This document shows positions 42,526 to 51,883 of a stretch of 64,000 nucleotides of DNA, in pieces. The translations under genes and the position numbers were made by a program. The stretch is from Mycobacterium sp. GA-0227b (GTDB taxonomy: Bacteria > Actinomycetota > Actinomycetes > Mycobacteriales > Mycobacteriaceae). The first letter of the stretch is position 1, and each line of letters opens with the position of its first letter. The notes beneath the pieces were generated by a model. That model was not told the origin of the DNA and did no database searches. It was given only the letters and a program-made list of their open reading frames with translations. Where the stretch lies: assembly GCF_001499855.1 (NCBI RefSeq), contig NZ_LQIK01000002.1, positions 1 to 64,000 of the forward strand. The letters run 5' to 3'.

Positions 42526-44216
42526 GGGGACTCAGCGTAGGCGTCGGGTCTCACCGGCTGTGGTTCCGGTGGCGACGGCTGCTCGGACGGCCGCGTCGTC
42601 ACGCTCCGCCAGGGCAGCCGGTTGTAAGTGAGCAGGATCAACGCCGCCACGATCACGGTGCTGGCCGCCACGGCGAGCAGGATCTGAAACAGCGTGAACC
42701 GGTCGCCGTTTGCGGTGGGGCCGAAAATGCCGACCGCCAGCGTCACCACGATCGTCGTGCTGCGGAACGCCGGCCGCGTGGCCCACGCCGCGAGGGGCAG
42801 CACGGCCCACAACACATACCAGGGCTGGACCACCGGAAACAGCAGCACGGTCACGCCGAGCGCGACGCCGAGCCCGCCCACCGGGTGCAGGCGGCCCCGC
42901 AGCACCGCCAGCAGCAGCCAGGTCACCAGGATCGCGATGATGAACACGCCGATCGCACGGGTCAGGCCCAGCACCGCGGTGGTGTGGTCGCCGAGACCCA
43001 GCAGGATGCCGACCTGTCCGGTGCCCAGGGCGAGCAAGGTGGGCAGCGACATCCAACTGCGCACGACGTTCGCGGTGCCCAACGTGAAGAGCCAGCCGAA
43101 TCCCAGGCCGCTGGCCCACCCGATGATCGCCATCACCGCGACCGACACGGCCGTCAGTGACCCCCCGGCCAGGAAAAACGCCTTGACCGTGCCGCCCCAC
43201 CGGCAGGCCAGCGCCATCGCCACGAAGCCCAGCGCCAGCAACGACGGCAGCTTCACCTGCGACGACAGCGTGATCAGCACGACACCCAGCAACAGCATCG
43301 CCAGCGGCCACCACTGCGCCCACTGCGCGCGGCCTTGCGGCCACGTCAGCGGCCTGGGAACCAGGGGCATGGCGGCGCCGATGCTGCTGACCCCGCGCAG
43401 GGCGAACTCGGTGCCGGCGAGCATCAGCCCCAGCATCAACGCCTCGTTGTGGATGCCCGCCACCAGATGCATGATCAACAGCGGATTCGCGGCGCCGAGC
43501 CACAGCGCGCTCACCTCCGCAACACCGCAGCGACGGGCCAGGCGAGGCGTCGCCCAGACGATCAGGCCGACGCCGAACAGCACGACCAGCCGGTGACACA
43601 GCACCGCGGCCACGATGTTCTCGCCGGTCAACGCCGAGATGCCCTGGCCGATCCACAGGAACAGCGGACCGTACGGGGCCGGCGTCTCGCGCCACATGTT
43701 CGGAACGGACAGCGTGAACACGTGGTCCAGGCCGAGACCGGTCGCCGGACCCACCCGGTAGGGGTCCAGGCCGCTGATACCGATCTCACTCTGTGCCAGG
43801 TAGGAGTAGACGTCGCGGCTGTACATCGGCGGGGCGATCAGCAGCGGAAGCACCCACAGCCACAGCAGACGGTCCAGTTGACTGCGCGACATGCGCCGGT
43901 CTCCCAGCGCGAACCGGCCGAGCATGAGCCAGGCCAACGCCATCATCACCGCACCGGTGGTGGTCATGGTCAGCGACACCGTCTGGATGCGGGACGGCAG
44001 GTTGAGCAGTCGCACGCCGAACGTCGGATCCTGCACCACCGGTCTGGCCCCGACGCCGAGCGCGCCGATCGCCATCAGCACCGTGCCGGCCGCACCGAAC
44101 AGCCGGGTCCGGCGCAGCGCGATGACCTCGGCGTCGTTGAGGGGTGAGCCCACCGGGGGTTCGTCGGCGTGCCAACGGGCGATCGACGAGCTGAACGACG
44201 GGAGGCGGGCTGCCAC
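42522..44216 (-). CDS. mptB: Alpha-(1-6)-mannopyranosyltransferase MptB
   Basis: 564-residue GT-C-type integral membrane glycosyltransferase using polyprenyl-phosphomannose to extend the mannan core of lipomannan/lipoarabinomannan. Thirteen or so hydrophobic helices. The first large extracytoplasmic loop has the catalytic acidic motif around MYSRDVYSYLAQSEIGISGLDPY, followed by TPAPYGPLFLWIGQGISAL. The GTG start follows TACGCT by six bases. Position matches Rv1459c. LprG, encoded 33 kb upstream in this window, handles lipoglycans made by this pathway. Confidence 0.92.
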   Translation of the reverse strand: MAARLPSFSSSIARWHADEPPVGSPLNDAEVIALRRTRLFGAAGTVLMAIGALGVGARPVVQDPTFGVRLLNLPSRIQTVSLTMTTTGAVMMALAWLMLGRFALGDRRMSRSQLDRLLWLWVLPLLIAPPMYSRDVYSYLAQSEIGISGLDPYRVGPATGLGLDHVFTLSVPNMWRETPAPYGPLFLWIGQGISALTGENIVAAVLCHRLVVLFGVGLIVWATPRLARRCGVAEVSALWLGAANPLLIMHLVAGIHNEALMLGLMLAGTEFALRGVSSIGAAMPLVPRPLTWPQGRAQWAQWWPLAMLLLGVVLITLSSQVKLPSLLALGFVAMALACRWGGTVKAFFLAGGSLTAVSVAVMAIIGWASGLGFGWLFTLGTANVVRSWMSLPTLLALGTGQVGILLGLGDHTTAVLGLTRAIGVFIIAILVTWLLLAVLRGRLHPVGGLGVALGVTVLLFPVVQPWYVLWAVLPLAAWATRPAFRSTTIVVTLAVGIFGPTANGDRFTLFQILLAVAASTVIVAALILLTYNRLPWRSVTTRPSEQPSPPEPQPVRPDAYAESP

Positions 44217-44222
44217 CTCAGC

Positions 44223-44228
44223 AGCGTA
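44223..44228 (-). promoter_or_regulatory. -10 hexamer of leaderless mptB promoter
   Basis: TACGCT on the minus strand ends six bases before the mptB GTG. Confidence 0.55.
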
Positions 44229-44306
44229 ACCGCCGATGTGGGCGGCCCCGGACGGGCCGAGGTCGGGCTAAGGGTGCCCTTGCTTTACACGGCTTTCGGA
44301 ATTCCG

Positions 44307-44323
44307 TCACAATAGTGTTGTGA
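44307..44323 (+). promoter_or_regulatory. Inverted repeat over the sufR start, probable SufR operator
   Basis: TCACAA-TAGTG-TTGTGA is a perfect 6-base inverted repeat with a 5-base spacer. It covers the sufR GTG (44320) and the -10 candidate CACAAT (44308-44313). SufR is known to repress its own suf operon, and an operator in this position would block leaderless initiation. Confidence 0.75.
44308..44313 (+). promoter_or_regulatory. -10-like hexamer of the suf operon
   Basis: CACAAT ends six bases before the sufR GTG and lies inside the inverted repeat. One mismatch to TANNNT, so moderate support. Confidence 0.4.
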
Positions 44324-45075
44324 AATTCAGTCCGGACGCTGGCGCCGCTACGGCGGCGACACCCAGCACCGCCGCAGGAGCCGATCGCCACACGCGTGGT
44401 GCGATCGTGCAGCTGCTGCTGGAATCCGGACCGATCACGGCGGGCGAGATCGGTGAGCGGCTCGGAATCTCCGCGGCCGGGGTGCGTCGCCACCTCGACG
44501 CGCTGATGGACGCGGGCGACGCGCAGGCCAGCGCCGCGGCCGCCTGGCAGCACACCGGACGCGGTAGGCCCGCCAAGCGGTACCGGCTCACCCCGGCGGG
44601 TCGCGCCAAGCTGAGCCACGCCTACGACGACCTCGCCGCCGCGGCGATCCGGCAGTTGCGCGAGATCGGCGGCGACGACGCCGTGCGGGCGTTCGCGCGT
44701 CGTCGTATCGACGGGATTCTCGCGGGAGTAACCGAGGGCCCTGATGACGTTGAATCAAAGGCCGACCGGGTGGCGGCCGCGCTGACCGAGGCCGGCTACG
44801 CGACGACTGTGACATCGGTGACGCCGGCGCCTGGACCGATCCACGGAATCCAGTTGTGTCAGCATCACTGTCCGGTGTCTCACGTCGCGGAGGAGTTCCC
44901 GGAACTGTGCGAGACGGAGCGGGAGGCCTTCGCCGAGGTTCTGGGGACCCACGTGCAGAGGCTCGCCACGATCGTCAACGGCGACTGCGCCTGCACCACG
45001 CACGTACCGCTGGTCGACAAGGTCGACAAGATCACAGCCACAGCCCCAACTAGCAAGCAAGGAGCGTCGAGATGA
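44320..45075 (+). CDS. sufR: Iron-sulfur-sensing suf operon repressor
   Basis: 251-residue ArsR/MarR-like regulator. Winged helix-turn-helix at residues 26-95 ([31 protein letters not shown] and the wing [10 protein letters not shown]). The C-terminal cluster region carries Cys180, Cys184, Cys197, Cys223 and Cys225, matching the cysteine pattern that holds a 4Fe-4S cluster in SufR. When holding its cluster it represses suf. GTG start; a perfect inverted repeat overlaps it. The stop overlaps sufB as ATGA, so it is the first gene of the operon. Confidence 0.95.
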   Translation: MKFSPDAGAATAATPSTAAGADRHTRGAIVQLLLESGPITAGEIGERLGISAAGVRRHLDALMDAGDAQASAAAAWQHTGRGRPAKRYRLTPAGRAKLSHAYDDLAAAAIRQLREIGGDDAVRAFARRRIDGILAGVTEGPDDVESKADRVAAALTEAGYATTVTSVTPAPGPIHGIQLCQHHCPVSHVAEEFPELCETEREAFAEVLGTHVQRLATIVNGDCACTTHVPLVDKVDKITATAPTSKQGASR

Positions 45076-46517
45076 CGACGACACCCGAGGTCCACAAGAT
45101 AGGCGAACCGCTCAGCCAGGACGAGGCCATCGCCTCGCTGAGCCGGTACGGCTACGGCTGGGTGGACTCCGACGTCGCGGGCGCCAGCGCGCAGCGCGGA
45201 TTGTCCGAGGCGGTGGTTCGTGACATCTCGGCGAAGAAGAACGAGCCCGAGTGGATGCTCGAGACCCGGTTGAAGGCGCTGCGCACCTTCACCAAGAAGC
45301 CGATGCCGACGTGGGGTTCCAACCTCGAGGGCATCGACTTCGACAACATCAAGTACTTCGTGCGGTCCACCGAGAAGCAGGCCGCCACCTGGGACGACCT
45401 GCCCGAGGACATCCGCAACACCTACGACAAGCTCGGCATCCCGGAGGCGGAGAAGCAGCGTCTGGTCTCCGGCGTGGCGGCCCAGTACGAGTCAGAGGTG
45501 GTCTACCACCAGATCCGCGAGGACCTCGAGGCCCAGGGCGTCGTCTTCCTCGACACCGACACCGCGCTGCGCGAGCATCCGGACATCTTCAAGCAGTACT
45601 TCGGCACCGTGATCCCGGCCGGCGACAACAAGTTCTCCGCGCTCAACACCGCGGTGTGGTCGGGCGGATCGTTCATCTATGTCCCGCCCGGCGTGCACGT
45701 CGACATCCCGCTGCAGGCCTACTTCCGGATCAACACCGAGAACATGGGCCAGTTCGAGCGCACGCTGATCATCGTCGACGAGGGCGCCTACGTGCACTAC
45801 GTCGAGGGCTGCACCGCGCCGATCTACAAGAGCGACTCGCTGCACTCCGCGGTCGTGGAGATCATCGTCAAGCCGGGCGGCCGCTGCCGCTACACGACGA
45901 TTCAGAACTGGTCGAACAACGTCTACAACCTGGTCACCAAGCGGGCCCGCGCCGAGGCCGGAGCGACGATGGAATGGGTCGACGGCAACATCGGCTCGAA
46001 GGTCACCATGAAGTACCCGGCCGTGTGGATGACCGGTGAGCACGCCCGTGGCGAGGTGCTGTCGGTGGCGTTCGCCGGCGAGGGGCAGCACCAGGACACC
46101 GGCGCCAAGATGCTGCACCTGGCGCCGAACACGTCGAGCAACATCGTGTCGAAGTCGGTGGCCCGCGGCGGCGGCCGCGCGTCCTACCGCGGCCTGGTCC
46201 AGGTCAACAAGGGCGCACACGGATCGCGCTCCAGTGTGAAATGCGATGCGCTGCTTGTCGATACCGTCAGCCGCAGCGACACCTATCCCTACGTCGACAT
46301 TCGCGAGGACGACGTGACCATGGGTCACGAGGCCACCGTGTCGAAGGTCAGCGAGAACCAGCTGTTCTACCTGATGAGCCGCGGCCTCACCGAGGACGAG
46401 GCAATGGCGATGGTGGTGCGCGGCTTCGTCGAGCCGATCGCCAAGGAACTCCCGATGGAGTACGCGCTGGAGCTCAACCGGCTGATCGAGCTGCAAATGG
46501 AAGGCGCGGTGGGCTGA
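45072..46517 (+). CDS. sufB: Fe-S cluster assembly scaffold SufB (no intein)
   Basis: 481-residue subunit of the SufBCD scaffold on which Fe-S clusters are built. Beta-helix core with [38 protein letters not shown], the cysteine-bearing [19 protein letters not shown], and the SufD-contact region [18 protein letters not shown]. Length equals a bare SufB. In M. tuberculosis the gene product is much longer (846 residues) because of an intein; here the sequence runs through without any insert. ATGA overlap with sufR; sufD follows with no gap. Confidence 0.96.
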   Translation: MTTTPEVHKIGEPLSQDEAIASLSRYGYGWVDSDVAGASAQRGLSEAVVRDISAKKNEPEWMLETRLKALRTFTKKPMPTWGSNLEGIDFDNIKYFVRSTEKQAATWDDLPEDIRNTYDKLGIPEAEKQRLVSGVAAQYESEVVYHQIREDLEAQGVVFLDTDTALREHPDIFKQYFGTVIPAGDNKFSALNTAVWSGGSFIYVPPGVHVDIPLQAYFRINTENMGQFERTLIIVDEGAYVHYVEGCTAPIYKSDSLHSAVVEIIVKPGGRCRYTTIQNWSNNVYNLVTKRARAEAGATMEWVDGNIGSKVTMKYPAVWMTGEHARGEVLSVAFAGEGQHQDTGAKMLHLAPNTSSNIVSKSVARGGGRASYRGLVQVNKGAHGSRSSVKCDALLVDTVSRSDTYPYVDIREDDVTMGHEATVSKVSENQLFYLMSRGLTEDEAMAMVVRGFVEPIAKELPMEYALELNRLIELQMEGAVG

Positions 46518-47714
46518 GTGGTTTCCGAGCTGACCACCGCCGTCGAGGGGACGCCGGCCGGATCCGCACTCAACAAGGGCGAGATCTTCACCTCGTTCGA
46601 CGTGAACGCCTTCGAGGTGCCCGGTGGCCGCGACGAGATCTGGCGGTTCACACCGCTCAAACGTCTCCGCGGTCTGCACGACGGCTCCGCGACCGCGACG
46701 GGTAGCGCCCAGATTCGGGTGTCCGAACTGCCCGGCGTCACCGTGGAGACGGTGCACCGCGGCGACGAGCGGCTCGGCGAGGGCGGCGTGCCTGCCGACC
46801 GGATTGCCGCCCAAGCATTTTCGTCGTTCGACACCGCGACGATCGTCACCGTGGCCCGCGACACCGAGGTCGCCGAGCCGATCGAGGTCGACATCAGCGG
46901 CCCGGGCGAGGGCGCGGTGGCTTACGGGCATCTGCAGATCCGCGTCGAGGAACTGTCGCGGGCGATCGTCGTCGTGGACCTGCGGGGTAGCGGAACCTAC
47001 GCCGACAACGTCGAGATCATCGTCGGCGACTCGGCCGGCCTCGGGGTGATCTGGATCGCCGACTGGGCCGACGACATGGTGCACGTCAGCGCGCATCACG
47101 CGCGCCTGGGTAAGGATGCCGTGCTCGGGCACGTCAACGTCACGCTCGGCGGCGACGTCGTCCGGACCACGGCGACGGTCCGCTTCACCGGAACCGGCGG
47201 CGACGCCAAGTTGCTCGGCACCTACTTCGCCGACGACGGTCAGCACTTCGAGTCGCGGCTGCTGGTCGACCACGCCCATCCGAACTGCAAGTCCGATGTG
47301 CTGTACAAGGGTGCGCTGCAAGGCGATCCGGCATCCAACCGGCCCGATGCGCACACCGTGTGGGTCGGCGACGTGTTGATCCGCGCGGAAGCCACGGGCA
47401 CCGACACCTTCGAGGTGAACCGCAATCTGCTGCTCACCGACGGCGCGCGCGCCGATTCGGTGCCCAACCTCGAGATCGAGACGGGCGAGATCGTCGGTGC
47501 CGGACACGCCAGTGCCACCGGGCGTTTCGACGATGAACAGTTGTTCTATCTGCGGGCCCGGGGCATCCCCGAGGATCAGGCACGTCGCTTGGTGGTGCGC
47601 GGCTTCTTCAACGAGATCATCGCCAAAATCGCCGTGCCCGCGGTGCGCGAGCGCCTCACCGAAGCAATTGAACGAGAACTAGCGATCACGGAATCGAGAA
47701 CAGCCCAATCATGA
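46518..47714 (+). CDS. sufD: Fe-S cluster assembly protein SufD
   Basis: 398-residue paralogue of SufB forming the SufBC2D complex. The N-terminal helical part includes GEIFTSFDVNAFEVPGGRDE; the beta-helix has FADDGQHFESRLLVDHAHPN and SDVLYKGALQGDPASN, containing the conserved His of SufD. The C-terminus has FYLRARGIPEDQARRLVVRGF, the shared SufB/D tail. GTG start immediately after the sufB stop; ATGA overlap with sufC. Confidence 0.95.
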   Translation: MVSELTTAVEGTPAGSALNKGEIFTSFDVNAFEVPGGRDEIWRFTPLKRLRGLHDGSATATGSAQIRVSELPGVTVETVHRGDERLGEGGVPADRIAAQAFSSFDTATIVTVARDTEVAEPIEVDISGPGEGAVAYGHLQIRVEELSRAIVVVDLRGSGTYADNVEIIVGDSAGLGVIWIADWADDMVHVSAHHARLGKDAVLGHVNVTLGGDVVRTTATVRFTGTGGDAKLLGTYFADDGQHFESRLLVDHAHPNCKSDVLYKGALQGDPASNRPDAHTVWVGDVLIRAEATGTDTFEVNRNLLLTDGARADSVPNLEIETGEIVGAGHASATGRFDDEQLFYLRARGIPEDQARRLVVRGFFNEIIAKIAVPAVRERLTEAIERELAITESRTAQS

Positions 47715-48481
47715 CCACACTGGAAGTCAAAGACCTGCACGTCTCTGTCCTCACGCCCGAGCAGACCGAGATACCGATCCTCAAGGGTGTCGACCTGACC
47801 GTGAAGTCGGGGGAGACCCATGCGGTGATGGGCCCCAACGGTTCCGGCAAATCGACCCTGTCGTACGCCATCGCCGGCCACCCCAGGTACACGGTGACAT
47901 CCGGTTCGATCACGCTGGACGGCCAGGATGTGCTGGAGATGAGCATCGACGAGCGCGCCCGCGCCGGCCTGTTCCTCGCGATGCAGTACCCCGTCGAGGT
48001 GCCGGGGGTCTCGATGTCGAACTTCCTGCGCACCGCCGCGACCGCCGTGCGGGGCGAGGCGCCGAAGCTGCGCCACTGGGTCAAAGAGGTCAAGGGCGCG
48101 ATGAGCGACCTCGGGATCGACGCGGCGTTCTCCGAACGCAGTGTCAACGAAGGGTTCTCGGGCGGTGAGAAGAAGCGCCACGAGATCCTGCAACTGGCTC
48201 TGCTGAAGCCGAAGATCGCGATCCTCGACGAGACCGACTCGGGTCTGGACGTCGATGCGCTGCGGGTGGTCAGCGAGGGCGTCAACCGTTACGCCGAGAC
48301 CGAGCACGGCGGCGTGCTGCTGATCACGCACTACACCCGGATCCTGCGGTACATCCGGCCGCAGTTCGTGCACGTGTTCGTCGACGGCCGCATCGTCACC
48401 TCCGGTGGCCCGGAACTCGCCGACGAACTCGAGGAGAACGGCTACGTCCGGTTCACCCAGACGGCGGCCGCGGAGGCGTAA
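47711..48481 (+). CDS. sufC: Fe-S assembly ATPase SufC
   Basis: 256-residue ABC-type ATPase energising SufBCD. Walker A MGPNGSGKSTLSYAI, the SufC-specific long segment LFLAMQYPVEVPGVSMSNFL, signature FSGGEKKRHEILQ and Walker B AILDETDSGLDVDAL, then His in LLITHYTRIL. ATG overlaps the sufD stop; sufS starts three bases after the stop. Soluble and not part of a transporter. Confidence 0.97.
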   Translation: MTTLEVKDLHVSVLTPEQTEIPILKGVDLTVKSGETHAVMGPNGSGKSTLSYAIAGHPRYTVTSGSITLDGQDVLEMSIDERARAGLFLAMQYPVEVPGVSMSNFLRTAATAVRGEAPKLRHWVKEVKGAMSDLGIDAAFSERSVNEGFSGGEKKRHEILQLALLKPKIAILDETDSGLDVDALRVVSEGVNRYAETEHGGVLLITHYTRILRYIRPQFVHVFVDGRIVTSGGPELADELEENGYVRFTQTAAAEA

Positions 48482-49738
<1,257 letters not shown>

Positions 49739-49739
49739 C

Positions 49740-50225
49740 GTGCGGCTGGAGCAGATCTATCAGGAAGTGATCCTCGATCACTACAAGCACCCGCACAACC
49801 GCGGGCTGCGCGAGCCGTTCGACGCGCAGGTGCACCACGTCAATCCCACCTGCGGGGACGAGGTGACGCTGCGGGTGACGTTGTCCGGCGACGGCGAGCA
49901 GGTGAACGACATCTCCTATGACGGCCAGGGCTGTTCGATCAGCCAGGCCTCGACGTCCGTGCTGACCGATCAGGTGATCGGGCAAAGCGTCGGAGACGCG
50001 TTGAAAACGGTCGCGGCGTTCAGCGAGATGATTTCATCGCGCGGGACGGTCGACGGCGACGAAGATGTGATCGGAGACGGCATCGCGTTCGCCGGTGTCG
50101 CGAAGTATCCGGCGCGGGTCAAGTGCGCGCTGCTGGGTTGGATGGCTTTCAAGGACGCGCTGGCTCAAGCCGGCGCTGAATTCGGGACAGAGGAGACGCC
50201 AAATGAGCGACACCGCAGTGCCTAA
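49740..50225 (+). CDS. sufU: Zinc-dependent sulfurtransferase SufU
   Basis: 161-residue IscU-like protein that in Gram-positives accepts sulfur from SufS. Zinc ligands and acceptor cysteine: Cys38 and Asp40 (NPTCGDE), Cys65 (GQGCSISQAS) and Cys129 (RVKCALLGW). The GTG directly after the sufS stop gives MRLEQIYQEVILDHYKHPHN, the standard start. Its 3' end overlaps sufT by 23 bases. Confidence 0.94.
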   Translation: MRLEQIYQEVILDHYKHPHNRGLREPFDAQVHHVNPTCGDEVTLRVTLSGDGEQVNDISYDGQGCSISQASTSVLTDQVIGQSVGDALKTVAAFSEMISSRGTVDGDEDVIGDGIAFAGVAKYPARVKCALLGWMAFKDALAQAGAEFGTEETPNERHRSA

Positions 50226-50550
50226 CGAGGAACTGTTGTTCGATCTCGAGGAGGCGATGCGCGACGTGGTCGACCCGGAACTCGGGATCAACGTCGTCGA
50301 CTTAGGCCTGGTCTACGGAATCAACGTCGAGCAGGGGGAGCAGGGCAACGTCGCGTTGATCGACATGACCCTGACGTCGGCCGCGTGCCCGCTGACCGAT
50401 GTCATCGAGGATCAGTCGCGCACCGCGCTGGTGGGTGCAGGCCTGGTCGACGAGCTGAGGATCAACTGGGTGTGGAACCCGCCGTGGGGACCGGACAAGA
50501 TCACCGAGGACGGCCGCGAACAGCTTCGGGCGCTCGGCTTCACGGTCTGA
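50203..50550 (+). CDS. sufT: SufT-type metal-sulfur assembly factor
   Basis: 115-residue MIP18/DUF59 protein. Family pattern: DLEEAMRDVVDPELGINVVDLGLVY at residues about 12-36, the conserved Cys in TSAACPLTDVIEDQ, and VWNPPWGPDKITEDGREQL at the end. SufT helps maturation of Fe-S proteins in actinobacteria and staphylococci. The ATG has AGGAG upstream; it starts within the sufU 3' end, which marks it as the last gene of the suf operon. Confidence 0.93.
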   Translation: MSDTAVPNEELLFDLEEAMRDVVDPELGINVVDLGLVYGINVEQGEQGNVALIDMTLTSAACPLTDVIEDQSRTALVGAGLVDELRINWVWNPPWGPDKITEDGREQLRALGFTV

Positions 50551-50586
50551 CGACGGCGATCGGGCGCTGCACCGTTTCGTCGTCCG

Positions 50587-50592
50587 TAGGCT
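50587..50592 (+). promoter_or_regulatory. -10 candidate of thioredoxin gene
   Basis: TAGGCT predicts a start near 50599 and a short leader containing AGGA before the GTG. Confidence 0.4.
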
Positions 50593-50630
50593 GGGGAACA
50601 CCCGGCTGAACACCAGCGTTAGGACACTAC

Positions 50631-50996
50631 GTGGCTACCCAAGACATCACCGCCGAACAATTCAACGACACCATCAACGACAACGAGATCGTGCTGGTGG
50701 ACTTCTGGGCGTCGTGGTGTGGCCCGTGCAAGGCATTCGCCCCCACGTTCGCGGCGTCCTCCGAGGAGCATCCGGACGTGGTGTACGCCAAGGTCGACAC
50801 CGAGGCCGAACAGGCGCTGGCGGCGGCCGCCGACATCCGGTCCATTCCGACGTTGATGGCGTTCAAGAAGGGCAAACTGGTGTTCAACCAGGCCGGCGCC
50901 TTGCCGCCCGCGGCCCTCGAGGAGCTCGTTCAGCGGGTCAAGGAGTTCGACATCGACGCCGCGATCGCAGCGCAGGACAACGGCCAGCCGGAGTGA
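50631..50996 (+). CDS. trx: Thioredoxin
   Basis: 121-residue cytoplasmic thioredoxin with the redox site WCGPC (Cys30, Cys33) after VLVDFWAS, the cis-proline region RSIPTLMAFKKG, and a short extra C-terminal helix. Resembles TrxB1 (Rv1471) of M. tuberculosis by neighbourhood with the crotonase and ABC-F genes. GTG start with a weak AGGA ribosome site. It lies directly after the suf operon, so redox and Fe-S functions are neighbours here. Confidence 0.94.
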   Translation: MATQDITAEQFNDTINDNEIVLVDFWASWCGPCKAFAPTFAASSEEHPDVVYAKVDTEAEQALAAAADIRSIPTLMAFKKGKLVFNQAGALPPAALEELVQRVKEFDIDAAIAAQDNGQPE

Positions 50997-51010
50997 AGCC
51001 GCGCACGCGA

Positions 51011-51016
51011 TAGCGT
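51011..51016 (+). promoter_or_regulatory. -10 hexamer of leaderless crotonase gene
   Basis: TAGCGT ends seven bases before the GTG at 51024 and decides that start over the in-frame GTG at 51015, which overlaps the hexamer. Confidence 0.5.
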
Positions 51017-51023
51017 GCACTGC

Positions 51024-51860
51024 GTGAACGAGCGCGCAGACACCGAACAGAGCAACTTCGTCCTGGTCGACCGGCCGCGGCCCGGCGTCGCGCTGGTGAC
51101 CCTGAACCGGCCGGAACGGATGAACTCCATGGCCTTCGACGTCATGGTGCCGCTCAAGAAGGTGATCGAGGAGCTGACCTGCGACAACTCCGTGCGGGCG
51201 GTGGTGCTGACCGGCGCCGGACGCGGCTTTTCCTCCGGCGCCGACCACAAGTCAGCCGGCTCCGTACCGCACATCGACGGGCTGACCCGGCCGACGTTCG
51301 CGCTGCGGTCCATGGAGGTGCTCGACGACGTCATCCTGGCCCTGCGCAAGATGCACCAGCCGGTGATCGCCGCGGTCAACGGCGCCGCCATCGGCGGCGG
51401 CCTGTGCCTGGCGCTGGCCTGCGACATCCGCGTCGCCGCCGACGGCGCCTACTTTCGCGCGGCGGGTATCAACAACGGTCTGACCGCCAGTGAACTGGGA
51501 TTGTCCTATCTGCTACCGCGCGCCATCGGCACCTCGCGGGCCTTCGAGCTGATGCTGACCGGCCGCGACGTCGACGCCGCCGAGGCCGAACGCATCGGGC
51601 TGGTGTCCCGCGCGGTGCCCGACGACGACCTGCTCGAGGTTTGCTATCAACTCGGTGAGCGCATCGCGACGTTCTCCCGGCCGGGAATCGAGTTGACCAA
51701 ACGCACACTTTGGAGTGGACTGGACGCCGGTAGCCTGGAAGGGCATATGCAAGCCGAGGGCCTCGGACAACTCTTCGTCCGGTTGCTCACCGCCAACTTC
51801 GAAGAAGCGGTGGCAGCGCGCGCCGAGAAACGGGCCCCGGTCTTCACCGACGACAAGTGA
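51024..51860 (+). CDS. echA12: Enoyl-CoA hydratase/isomerase family protein
   Basis: 278-residue crotonase-fold protein. Oxyanion-hole peptides are GAGRGFSSGADHK near residue 60 and NGAAIGGGLCLALACD near residue 115; the downstream stretch INNGLTASELGLSYLLPRAIG carries a Glu at the catalytic position of hydratases. C-terminal trimerisation helix with EGLGQLFVRLLTANFEEAVAAR. The position next to thioredoxin and ABC-F matches echA12 (Rv1472). The real acyl-CoA substrate is not known. Confidence 0.88.
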   Translation: MNERADTEQSNFVLVDRPRPGVALVTLNRPERMNSMAFDVMVPLKKVIEELTCDNSVRAVVLTGAGRGFSSGADHKSAGSVPHIDGLTRPTFALRSMEVLDDVILALRKMHQPVIAAVNGAAIGGGLCLALACDIRVAADGAYFRAAGINNGLTASELGLSYLLPRAIGTSRAFELMLTGRDVDAAEAERIGLVSRAVPDDDLLEVCYQLGERIATFSRPGIELTKRTLWSGLDAGSLEGHMQAEGLGQLFVRLLTANFEEAVAARAEKRAPVFTDDK

Positions 51861-51883
51861 CGACAAAGTAAGGACAGCACAGC

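Noticed and set aside
44270..44281. AAGGG-TG-CCCTT palindrome between mptB and sufR
   Set aside because: Only 5-base arms, no match to a known regulator, and far from both -10 elements; too weak to call an operator.
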